Below, piece by piece: positions 1 to 6,892 of a stretch of 8,386 nt of DNA (positions are counted from its first letter, which is position 1; each line of letters starts with the position of its first letter). The position numbers were made by a program, and so were the translations under genes. The notes beneath the pieces are model-generated. The model was not told where the DNA came from and searched no databases. It saw nothing but the letters and a program-made list of their open reading frames with translations. This DNA comes from Opitutales bacterium (GTDB lineage Bacteria > Verrucomicrobiota > Verrucomicrobiia > Opitutales > JAFGAQ01), in NCBI GenBank assembly GCA_028704125.1, contig JAQVLM010000116.1:1-8386 (forward strand), read 5' to 3'.

Positions 1-682
1 CCGGTAACCTTCTGCCAAAGCTCCTGGCAGCTTCCGCCACCTCCTGCCCGATCACAACGGGTGCATCACCGGCGAGCTCGATCAGGCGCCACTTTGAAGC
101 AAAATAGTCTTCGAGCGATTCATGCCAATCCAGATGATCCTCGTCAAAGTTGGTCCATATCACACCATCCAGACGCATTCCGGAAAGGTTCCACGCCTGG
201 AAGGAACTCACTTCGAGGACCGCCCAGTCGTCGCTGGAGTGGGAGTCCATGACGCAATCACTGAATGGAACTCCCACATTGCCCGCGACCCTCGCATTCC
301 ATCCTCCCGCACAGAGGGCATGGGCCAGCAACCCGGTAACCGTTGTTTTTCCGTTTGTCCCGGTGACCGCGACGATTCTTCCCTTCCAGAATTGAGCGGC
401 AGCTTCGGTTTCGGAGCTCAACTGAAGACGCTGTGAGCGAATGGCCGCCGAGATCCATGGATGATCCTTACGGAATCCCGGGCTATTCACCACCAGATCG
501 AATCCGGACTGATCCACATCCCCGAAGTCCCGGCTCGTGCCATCCGGAAATGCTTCATCGAATACCACACCCCGGCCTCCGAGGGAACGCAAAAGACGCT
601 CAAAGGTCTGTCCGCTGACCCCGTTTCCGAGGATAGCAACGGGCTTACCCATAAGCTCTTCGACTGTGGATTGGAGCAGCAT
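1..682 (-). CDS. murD: MurD, UDP-N-acetylmuramoylalanine--D-glutamate ligase (partial, N-terminal 227 residues)
   Basis: Cytoplasmic ligase that adds D-glutamate to UDP-MurNAc-L-Ala using ATP. I translated this frame by hand from the ATG at 682-680; it stays open to the left edge, so the C-terminal half lies outside the window. Visible marks are an N-terminal glycine loop GNGVSG (about residues 19-24), where MurD binds the UDP moiety; the Mur-ligase P-loop GTNGKTT at 108-114; GNVGVPF shortly after it; EVSSFQAW, matching the family's ELSSFQL; and NFDEDHLDWH, matching NxxEDHLDRH. The gene begins 6 nt after the mraY stop. No clear Shine-Dalgarno sequence precedes the ATG. A second ATG, 10 codons later (652-650), begins MGKPVAILG and could be the real start. 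The family identity is secure; the exact start is not. Confidence 0.95.
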   Translation of the reverse strand, partial: MLLQSTVEELMGKPVAILGNGVSGQTFERLLRSLGGRGVVFDEAFPDGTSRDFGDVDQSGFDLVVNSPGFRKDHPWISAAIRSQRLQLSSETEAAAQFWKGRIVAVTGTNGKTTVTGLLAHALCAGGWNARVAGNVGVPFSDCVMDSHSSDDWAVLEVSSFQAWNLSGMRLDGVIWTNFDEDHLDWHESLEDYFASKWRLIELAGDAPVVIGQEVAEAARSFGRRLP

Positions 683-688
683 TTCAGA

Positions 689-1783
689 TTACAAAGTGAA
701 GGTCCAAATTCCGAGGATTCCGCTGATGATCGAAACGATCCAGAAACGGATCACCACCCGGCTCTCCGGCCAGCCAGCGATTTCAAAGTGATGATGCAAC
801 GGGGACATCAAAAACACCCGCCTCCGGAACAACTGGAAAGAAGCCACCTGAATAATCACCGACAGGCCTTCGAGAACGAAGATCGCGCCGACGAGGAACA
901 AAATCAGTGGTTGGTTGAGCAGGAAGGCGATGATCCCGATCACACCGCCGAGACTCAGTGATCCCGTGTCTCCCATGAAGACCCGGGCGGGATGTCCGTT
1001 GAACCACAGGAACGCGAATCCCGCGCCCAAGAGAGAGGAGCAAAGCACACTGATCTCCTCCGCACCCGCGATTTTGGCCAGATTCAGGCCTTCCGCAACC
1101 AAAGGAGCCCCCGCCATGTAGGCGATTACCGCAAATGCCACGATCGCACTGATCGAACACCCGATGGCAAGTCCATCCGCCCCATCCGTCAGGTTGACGG
1201 TATTACTGGTGGCGGCCAGCACAAGAAACAGCAAGGCGAAGGCCATCCAATAGGGCATTTCCGGTATCAGCGGTTCTTCCGACAGCGGAACCCAGAGTTC
1301 CCTGAGATGGGTGGAGCTGACCGGATGATACATGAGCACCCCGAAAACCATTGCCGCAATGATGAGTTGCCCCAACATCTTCAGCTTTCCATCCAGCCCC
1401 TTCTTGTTGCGCTTCGTCACCTTCAGGTAGTCGTCGGCAAAACCGATCAGTCCAAACGACAGGTAGACAAATAGCGACGACAGGATATACACATTCCATG
1501 GAGCCCAAATGAGAGCGGAAACAGTGACCGCTATCAGCAGCATGACGCCCCCCATCGTAACGGTGTCTTTTTTACCGGCATGAAGGGCATACAGCTTTTC
1601 GACATCCTTCCCCTCACGGATAACCTCCCCATACTTCAAGCGCCGCATCATCCGGTGAAACGGACGGAAAACAGCAAACACGATCAGGAGCGAAGTCAGC
1701 CCGGCAAAACCCATCCGGGCACTCCATCCCAATTCGAGGATACTAGCTTTCCAGGAAAGAAGGGTTGTGAAGAGGTCAGTCAT
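689..1783 (-). CDS. mraY: MraY, phospho-N-acetylmuramoyl-pentapeptide-transferase
   Basis: Polytopic inner-membrane enzyme that moves phospho-MurNAc-pentapeptide from UDP to undecaprenyl phosphate, forming lipid I. At 364 residues it has the usual family length, and all signature blocks are present: HAGKKDTVTMGG (68-79), the Mg-binding and catalytic FADDYLK (115-121, Asp117-Asp118), NLTDGADGL (197-205), GHPARVFMGDTGSLSLGG (263-280, with Asp272) and the histidine triad SPLHHHFE (327-334). Hydrophobic segments alternate along the chain as expected for about ten membrane helices. It starts 5 nt after the murF stop. The bases before the ATG are pyrimidine-rich with no visible Shine-Dalgarno motif, so translation probably depends on ribosomes finishing murF. 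It lies between murF and murD, as in the classical dcw order. Confidence 0.98.
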   Translation of the reverse strand: MTDLFTTLLSWKASILELGWSARMGFAGLTSLLIVFAVFRPFHRMMRRLKYGEVIREGKDVEKLYALHAGKKDTVTMGGVMLLIAVTVSALIWAPWNVYILSSLFVYLSFGLIGFADDYLKVTKRNKKGLDGKLKMLGQLIIAAMVFGVLMYHPVSSTHLRELWVPLSEEPLIPEMPYWMAFALLFLVLAATSNTVNLTDGADGLAIGCSISAIVAFAVIAYMAGAPLVAEGLNLAKIAGAEEISVLCSSLLGAGFAFLWFNGHPARVFMGDTGSLSLGGVIGIIAFLLNQPLILFLVGAIFVLEGLSVIIQVASFQLFRRRVFLMSPLHHHFEIAGWPESRVVIRFWIVSIISGILGIWTFTL

Positions 1784-1788
1784 GAAAA

Positions 1789-3195
1789 TCAGGGATAGGA
1801 AGGAATTGAGGTTGAGTTTTCGGGAATCAGTCTTTCGAGACGGTTCGACCGGCTACCCTTCAGGAAGACGACGCCTTCGAAGGCGGATACCAGAAGGGAA
1901 ATCTCGTCAGCGGTGGCAGCCAACGCCACCTGATCCGGTGTATTGCCGGCCGCGACCAGTCCATTGTAAAAGGCCTGGGCATCACGCCCCACACAGATCG
2001 CACGATCGCAGGACCGCAGCTTCAGCTTGCTCCCGACCTCCTCATGGTAGATGGCACTGTTCTGACCCAACTCGTGCATCGAACCCAGGACATACAAGCG
2101 GCTGTAGGCTGGCTCAAATGTGGCTTCAAATGCCCGCAAGCTGTCGATCATCGAATCCGGATTCGCGTTGTAGCAATCGGAGTAAACCCAACCGTTTGCC
2201 GTCTGAAGCACCTCGCCGCGATTTGCCGATGGATGCCATAGCATGAGCCTCCACTGGATATCAGCATCGCTCACGCCGAGTTCCGATGCCGTAAGGATCG
2301 CTAGAGCAGCGTTCTGCCGCATCCCTGCGCTGAGGTTTCCCACTACAAACTTACGACGGGGCTTACCGGATTCCTGAAGGAACAGGCTCCACCTCCCGCG
2401 GGATTCGCTGACACTCCAATAAAGGACCGGTCGGATCCATGGATCCGATGGGATCCACTCTCCAAGCGGGCACAAGACCCGGTTCATCGTGTGGTCGAGG
2501 TTTTTGAAGGCGGCGTATCCATGGCACGCCAAAGGGTAGATTACCGCATGCATGGGCCGGCCACCCGCAAGCAGGGTTGCTTTCTCCTTGGCCACATGCT
2601 CCAGCGAACCCAATCCTTCGAGGTGCGCGCGTCCGATCATGGTCACGACCCCGATTTCCGGGTCGATCATCCCCGCAAGGTCATTCATTTCATCGCGGGT
2701 ATTGATCCCGGCCTCAACCACCCCGAAATCATGCTGCTCGCTGTCGAGTCTCAGCAGCGTAAGCGGCACCCCGAGTGTGTTGTTGAAGTTTCCTGCGGTT
2801 TTGAGCACCCGCTTTTCGCCCAACAACAGACTGATGAGGTCTTTGGTAGATGTCTTTCCACAGCTTCCGGTCACCCCGACGACCGATCCTTTGAAGCGCC
2901 TGCGGTGATTCAATGCAATGTCCTGAAGGGCGCGCGAACCTTGCTTCACCTTCAGCTGCGGGATACCTGCGTCCGGAATAAACTGCTCCGTCAGGGCGGC
3001 ACTGGCACCGCGACGGGCGGCATCCCCGACAAAGGCATGTCCATCGCGCTTTTCCGAGCGAAGGGCAATGAACATCTCGTTTGAATCCACGTTGCGGGAA
3101 TCAATCGAGAAGCCCCGGATAGCAGGAACGGAATGAGTATTCACCCACTCACCGCGACTCCATTTTTCCAAATCCGACTGTTCAAAATAGGCCAT
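1789..3195 (-). CDS. murF: MurF, UDP-MurNAc-tripeptide--D-alanyl-D-alanine ligase
   Basis: Cytoplasmic ligase that adds D-Ala-D-Ala to UDP-MurNAc-tripeptide, completing the pentapeptide. It has 468 residues, typical for the family. The three Mur-ligase domains are recognisable: an N-terminal part with FSIDSRNV and DGHAFVGDA; an ATPase domain with P-loop GSCGKTST (110-117), GNFNNTLGVPLTLL (135-148) and IGRAHLEGLGSLEHVAKEK (187-205, with a lysine in the position usually carbamylated); and a C-terminal part with CYNANPDSM (341-349), VLGSMHELG (369-377) and LKGSRSNRLERL (445-456). Several positions differ from textbook MurF: Cys112 in the P-loop where Asn is usual, EAGIN (161-165) where EMGAN/S is usual, and Ser371 where VLGDM usually has Asp. 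The gene lies 12 nt after murE and has no evident Shine-Dalgarno sequence. Context and the YNANPDSM block exclude the other Mur ligases. Confidence 0.96.
   Translation of the reverse strand: MAYFEQSDLEKWSRGEWVNTHSVPAIRGFSIDSRNVDSNEMFIALRSEKRDGHAFVGDAARRGASAALTEQFIPDAGIPQLKVKQGSRALQDIALNHRRRFKGSVVGVTGSCGKTSTKDLISLLLGEKRVLKTAGNFNNTLGVPLTLLRLDSEQHDFGVVEAGINTRDEMNDLAGMIDPEIGVVTMIGRAHLEGLGSLEHVAKEKATLLAGGRPMHAVIYPLACHGYAAFKNLDHTMNRVLCPLGEWIPSDPWIRPVLYWSVSESRGRWSLFLQESGKPRRKFVVGNLSAGMRQNAALAILTASELGVSDADIQWRLMLWHPSANRGEVLQTANGWVYSDCYNANPDSMIDSLRAFEATFEPAYSRLYVLGSMHELGQNSAIYHEEVGSKLKLRSCDRAICVGRDAQAFYNGLVAAGNTPDQVALAATADEISLLVSAFEGVVFLKGSRSNRLERLIPENSTSIPSYP
2431..2448. repeat. 18-bp perfect palindrome inside murF
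   Basis: The bases tcggatccatggatccga read the same on both strands, and a third GGATCC lies just beyond at 2451-2456, making three copies (2433, 2441, 2451) within 24 bp. On the murF strand this codes for part of a variable stretch around residues 247-256. There is no spacer, so as RNA it would not form an ordinary hairpin loop. I infer no function. It may be chance, helped by the repeated coding of Asp-Pro/Trp-Ile codons. Confidence 0.5.
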
Positions 3196-3207
3196 GGCAA
3201 TTGAGGT

Positions 3208-4821
3208 TCAAATTCTACTGGATTCGAGGGCAGAGCACCCCTCGATGGCATGTTTGAGCACGTTTCGATCGTCAAAGGGCACGATCGTGTTTGCGAAAAT
3301 CTGGTAGGCTTCGTGTCCTTTTCCCGCTACCAGAAGCGTATCGCCCGGACGGGCCTCCGCCGCTGCTGCGGCAATCGCTTCCTCGCGATCGGCAATCGTG
3401 ATCACCGGAACTGCCGGAATCGCTCCCGCCAGCATCTCGTTGAAAATACGGCCCTGATCCTCGGTGCGGGGATTGTCACTGGTCGCACATACCCAATCCG
3501 ACAGACGACAGGCAATCTGCATCATGAGCGGGCGCTTCTCGCGATCACGATCTCCACCGCATCCGAAAACCACCAGCAAACGCCCGTCCGTCACCCCGCG
3601 AAGCGTGGTGAGCACCTTCTCAAGTGCATCCGGAGTATGGGCATAGTCCACAAGAGCCAAATACGATTGACCAGCGTTTACCCGTTCAAGGCGCCCGGGA
3701 ACACTGCTGAATCCCTGGATCTTTTTCAGCAGGCCAGCAATCGGTTTACCCGACAAATGGACGCTCGCAACCGCTGCCAGGATATTCAGGACATTATAAT
3801 CCCCAAGAAGTGGAGTGCGGATGCGCTTGCAGGCGCCGGGATAACTGAAATCAAATGAGGTGCCATCGCGACCCACTTCAATGTTTTCGGCACGGAAATC
3901 CGCATCCTCGGAGGTTCCGATTGAAAGCTTGCGCACCGAGGGATCCAATTCACCCCAGAGACGAACGCCGTAGGGATCATCCACATTGATCACGGCCGCC
4001 AACGGAAGGGGATTCGACGCTCCTTTGAACAGCGAGGCTTTCGCCCGGTAGTATCCCTCCATGTCGCTATGGTAGTCCAAATGCTCAGGAGTCAGGTTGA
4101 GGAACGCCAAAACCTTGTAGGAAAGCCCGTGAACCCGACGTTGCGATACCCCGTGCGAGCTGACTTCCATGACTGCGTCACGGCACCCATTTGTGACCAT
4201 CTCCGATAGCAGAGCGCAGATTTCGTCCACCTCGGGGGTAGTGCGATGCGCGGGCAACACGCGACCCCCGAGAGCGTATTCGATGGTTCCGATCAATCCG
4301 CAGGGAGCACTTTTTTGCTCGACCAGAAACTGTATCATCCGGGATACAGTGGTCTTTCCATTGGTGCCCGTTACACCGAATAGATTCAGCTTCTGGTCCG
4401 GATGGTCGTAAAAACGAACCGCCATCCTAGCCAGAGCCACCCGCGTGTTTTCAACGATAACGGTCGTGATATCATTGCGTTTCAGGGTTGAGTTCTCACT
4501 GACTACTGCGATCGCACCACGGGCAATCGCATCTGGAATAAAGCGATGCCCGTCGTGTTTCTCCCCTTCGATGGCAAAGAACACGCTACCGGGAACCACT
4601 TGACGACTATCCCACACAAGGGCGCGGACGGCCTGGCGGGATGGATAATCGACCCTCTTGGCATCCACCGATTCGAGCAGAGTCGAGAGGCGGATTCCAT
4701 CGGGTTGACTACCGAAATAGGGTTGTTTGCATGGGCTGGATCCCGATGCGGCCTTATCGCCCACCGGTCTCCTCAGAAACTGACTGATTTGGAAGTCGTG
4801 CGTATGGGTCATGGCGATCAT
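3208..4821 (-). CDS. murE: MurE, UDP-MurNAc-L-Ala-D-Glu--meso-2,6-diaminopimelate ligase
   Basis: Cytoplasmic ligase that adds the third stem-peptide residue. The DNPR motif at 449-452 and GKGHE at 500-504 are the residues known to read meso-diaminopimelate; lysine-adding enzymes usually carry DNPA. Other marks: WDSRQVVPGSVFFAI (70-84) in the UDP-binding domain, P-loop GTNGKTT (152-158), TTPE (194-197), EVSSHG (219-224), NLTPEHLDYH (242-251), Lys261 in the YYRAKASLF block (the likely carbamylated lysine) and PGRLERV (375-381). The ATG forms a 4-nt ATGA overlap with the ftsI stop but has no Shine-Dalgarno sequence. From this start the protein is 537 residues, with about 42 before the first family-like block. 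A second ATG lies at 4812-4810 and a GTG at 4764-4762 follows a good GAGGAG, giving 518 residues. The true start is unsettled; the function is not. Confidence 0.96.
   Translation of the reverse strand: MIAMTHTHDFQISQFLRRPVGDKAASGSSPCKQPYFGSQPDGIRLSTLLESVDAKRVDYPSRQAVRALVWDSRQVVPGSVFFAIEGEKHDGHRFIPDAIARGAIAVVSENSTLKRNDITTVIVENTRVALARMAVRFYDHPDQKLNLFGVTGTNGKTTVSRMIQFLVEQKSAPCGLIGTIEYALGGRVLPAHRTTPEVDEICALLSEMVTNGCRDAVMEVSSHGVSQRRVHGLSYKVLAFLNLTPEHLDYHSDMEGYYRAKASLFKGASNPLPLAAVINVDDPYGVRLWGELDPSVRKLSIGTSEDADFRAENIEVGRDGTSFDFSYPGACKRIRTPLLGDYNVLNILAAVASVHLSGKPIAGLLKKIQGFSSVPGRLERVNAGQSYLALVDYAHTPDALEKVLTTLRGVTDGRLLVVFGCGGDRDREKRPLMMQIACRLSDWVCATSDNPRTEDQGRIFNEMLAGAIPAVPVITIADREEAIAAAAAEARPGDTLLVAGKGHEAYQIFANTIVPFDDRNVLKHAIEGCSALESSRI
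4769..4774 (-). promoter_or_regulatory. Possible ribosome binding site for an alternative murE start
   Basis: GAGGAG on the minus strand lies 4 nt before a GTG at 4764-4762, in frame with murE (codon 20 of the long form). Neither upstream ATG (4821 or 4812) has a comparable site. It could be a chance result of the Leu-Arg-Arg-Pro codons, so it marks a candidate start only. Confidence 0.4.
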
Positions 4822-6584
4822 GGGTGCGAAGCAAACACTGCGTTGTTGGGAGTCGGGGTCCGGATGCCATAGTAGGCAGCCACCTTCTGGGCCACATTGC
4901 GGAATGCAGGCGCGGCAACACGTCCACCATAGGTGGAGGGGGTGTTCCGTGGATCGTTGACCATCACGGTCACGACGATTTCGGGGTTATCCCCCGGGAA
5001 AAATCCTGAAAACGATGCCAGATGGCGACGCGTATCGTATTGCCCGTCGATCAGTTTGCGTGAAGTACCCGTTTTGCCCCCTGCGCTCACGCCCTCGAGG
5101 ATCGCCCGGCGTCCGGTCCCTTCATCACTGACGACCTCATTGAGGCACTCGCGGATTTCACGGGCGGCAAATTCCGAAAGAACCCGATCCTGACGATTCT
5201 TCCCAAATTCAATCACTGAGCGGCCTTCGGCATCCGCCACTTTTTTCACGATCCAAGGGCTCACCTTGATGCCGCCGTTGGCGATAACGCACATTGCGGA
5301 ATGAACCTGCAGAGGCGTGACTCCGATTCCGTATCCGATGGACACCCGGGAGGCCGTGTATATATCCCAGTCACTGAGATCACGCAACAGGCCGGACTCC
5401 TCCCCACTCAATTCAATCCCGGTTGGGCTTCCGAATCCGAAGGCTTTGCAGTATTGATAAAGGCGTTTTTCGCCAAGACTCATACCGGCAAGTGCCGCGC
5501 CCCGGTTGCTCGACTTGATCAATACCTCGCGCAGCTCCAGCTTGTCCCACTGTTTGTCGTCAGTAGGCAGCTTGATCATGCGATTGCGCCAGGGGAAACG
5601 CGAGATGGAACAGTCAAAACGGGTGTGACGATCACCCAAACGTTCATTCACAAATGCGGACGCTGCCAGGATCTTGAAGGTCGAACCGGGTTCATAGACA
5701 TCGCTGATCGCGCGGTTGCGCAGGTCTTTTTCAAGATCATACTTCCAAAATGCGTTCGGATCGAAGCTTGGGCGATTCGCCATCGCAAGGATCGCTCCTG
5801 TGTGCGGGTTGCTCACGATTACCGTGGCTGACTCCGGCTGGTGGGAATCCCAGATCATGTCCAGCTCTTCCTCGACAATCCTTTGAACATTGATGTCGAT
5901 GGTCAGTTCGACCGTATAACCGTCCTGTGCGGGATAATCCCTCGAACGCAGCTTACGGATTTCACGGCGACTGCCATTGATCTCACCCATCCGCCATCCG
6001 GACGTATCCCGCAGGTAGAAATCAAGCGTCCGCTCAACTCCCATCACGGAAGTCCCTTCCTTGTTGACAAAGCCAATCACATGAGAGGCCAATCCACCTG
6101 CCGGATAATAACGCTCCGATTGCTCATAGCCGTATACCCCCTTGATCCCAAGCGCCAATACAGACTTATAGGTGGAGTCATCGACATTGTCCTTGATCTT
6201 GCGCCACTTGACATCCTCACGGATCCGTCCCGAATACATCGCACCCCAGTCGAAACGTGCCTCGAGCGATTCAAGGTCCATCCCCAGCATCGAAGCCATA
6301 TCGGATACAAGCGTCTTGTCCCTTGCATCGATGCGGAGTGGATCCAGTCCCAAAACCCAGTGACTTCTGCTCGAAGCAAGCACATTGCCGTTTGCATCGA
6401 CGATCTCTCCGCGCCGCCCCTTCTGCACCACAAAACTGGTCCGGTGCTTCTCGATCGTCTGGAGCGCATTCTCGCGATTCACCACGTGCAAGTAGAACAA
6501 CCGCGCAGAAATTCCGCCGAACAGCATCACCACAACCACAATAAACAGGTTGAATCGGGCAGGACTGACAAATGCGGGAGGCAT
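4818..6584 (-). CDS. ftsI: FtsI-type class B penicillin-binding protein (septal peptidoglycan transpeptidase)
   Basis: Membrane-anchored D,D-transpeptidase that cross-links septal peptidoglycan with FtsW during division. The 588-residue protein has a single N-terminal membrane helix (about 11-31) and no lipobox. A dimerisation/pedestal domain follows, beginning at GRRGEIVDANGNVLA (56-70), and then the transpeptidase domain. The three penicillin-binding motifs are intact: Ser301-Thr-Phe-Lys304 within YEPGSTFKI (catalytic serine 301), Ser358-Ser-Asn360, and Lys504-Thr-Gly506 within GGKTGTS. There is no C-terminal PASTA domain, so a SpoVD or PASTA-type PBP is unlikely. The start codon shares one base with the stop of the ftsL-like gene (TGATG) and has a strong AAGGAGG nine bases upstream. 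Position between ftsL and murE is the classic place of ftsI; PBP2 (mrdA) is the alternative family member but fits the context less well. Confidence 0.95.
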   Translation of the reverse strand: MPPAFVSPARFNLFIVVVVMLFGGISARLFYLHVVNRENALQTIEKHRTSFVVQKGRRGEIVDANGNVLASSRSHWVLGLDPLRIDARDKTLVSDMASMLGMDLESLEARFDWGAMYSGRIREDVKWRKIKDNVDDSTYKSVLALGIKGVYGYEQSERYYPAGGLASHVIGFVNKEGTSVMGVERTLDFYLRDTSGWRMGEINGSRREIRKLRSRDYPAQDGYTVELTIDINVQRIVEEELDMIWDSHQPESATVIVSNPHTGAILAMANRPSFDPNAFWKYDLEKDLRNRAISDVYEPGSTFKILAASAFVNERLGDRHTRFDCSISRFPWRNRMIKLPTDDKQWDKLELREVLIKSSNRGAALAGMSLGEKRLYQYCKAFGFGSPTGIELSGEESGLLRDLSDWDIYTASRVSIGYGIGVTPLQVHSAMCVIANGGIKVSPWIVKKVADAEGRSVIEFGKNRQDRVLSEFAAREIRECLNEVVSDEGTGRRAILEGVSAGGKTGTSRKLIDGQYDTRRHLASFSGFFPGDNPEIVVTVMVNDPRNTPSTYGGRVAAPAFRNVAQKVAAYYGIRTPTPNNAVFASHP

Positions 6585-6892
6585 CAGCGTATCCCTCCTT
6601 CCTCTGGGTCGCCCATGCTCATGCGAACCACCTGATTGCGATCAGCGGGAGCCATACGACCTTCCACCCGGCTCATCAGCTCGATCGGGTGAGTCGCTTC
6701 TTTTGCCCGCAGTTCAATCTTGCGCAGATCATCGTCAATCTTGATGGCTTCACGCTCCAGGCGGGCCACATGATCGGCCATGGATTCGGCATCACCCCGG
6801 ACCAACAGAAGGGCAAAACAGGATACCAGCAGCATGCTTCCAGCAGCCGCAAAGGCAAAGAGCCCGGTGCGCCACTGTTTGGATTCAATCAT
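6584..6892 (-). CDS. ftsL: FtsL-like small bitopic division protein
   Basis: A 102-residue protein with a short cytoplasmic end, one strongly hydrophobic helix (about 10-31), a charged heptad-like region (about 36-66, probable coiled coil) and the tail HPIELMSRVEGRMAPADRNQVVRM (68-91), which resembles the C-terminal pattern of FtsL/YllD proteins. FtsL works with FtsB and FtsQ in the periplasm to activate FtsW-FtsI. Sequence conservation in this family is poor, so the call rests on size, topology and position between rsmH and ftsI. The frame can be extended upstream to 6991, but the ATG at 6892-6890 is preferred: it makes an ATGA overlap with the rsmH stop, has AAAGGAG four bases upstream, and puts the membrane helix near the N-terminus. 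Confidence 0.8.
   Translation of the reverse strand: MIESKQWRTGLFAFAAAGSMLLVSCFALLLVRGDAESMADHVARLEREAIKIDDDLRKIELRAKEATHPIELMSRVEGRMAPADRNQVVRMSMGDPEEGGIR
6594..6600 (-). promoter_or_regulatory. Ribosome binding site of ftsI
   Basis: AAGGAGG on the minus strand, 9 nt before the ftsI ATG at 6584-6582 and inside the last codons of the ftsL-like gene. It is among the strongest Shine-Dalgarno sequences in the window. Confidence 0.75.

Noticed and set aside
461..961. 166-residue plus-strand open frame across the mraY/murD junction
   Set aside because: It is antisense to the 5' end of murD and the 3' end of mraY, is very rich in charged residues and prolines, and shows no domain or credible ribosome binding site.
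3250..3858. 202-residue plus-strand open frame opposite murE, with a similar one at 2491-3084 opposite murF
   Set aside because: Both are antisense to conserved Mur ligase codons, including the DNPR region of MurE and the P-loop of MurF, and have no motif of their own.
5841..6635. 264-residue plus-strand open frame opposite ftsI
   Set aside because: It lies wholly antisense to a secure ftsI and the ftsL junction, has no recognisable domain and is low in family-like motifs. It reads as a shadow of GC-rich coding sequence.
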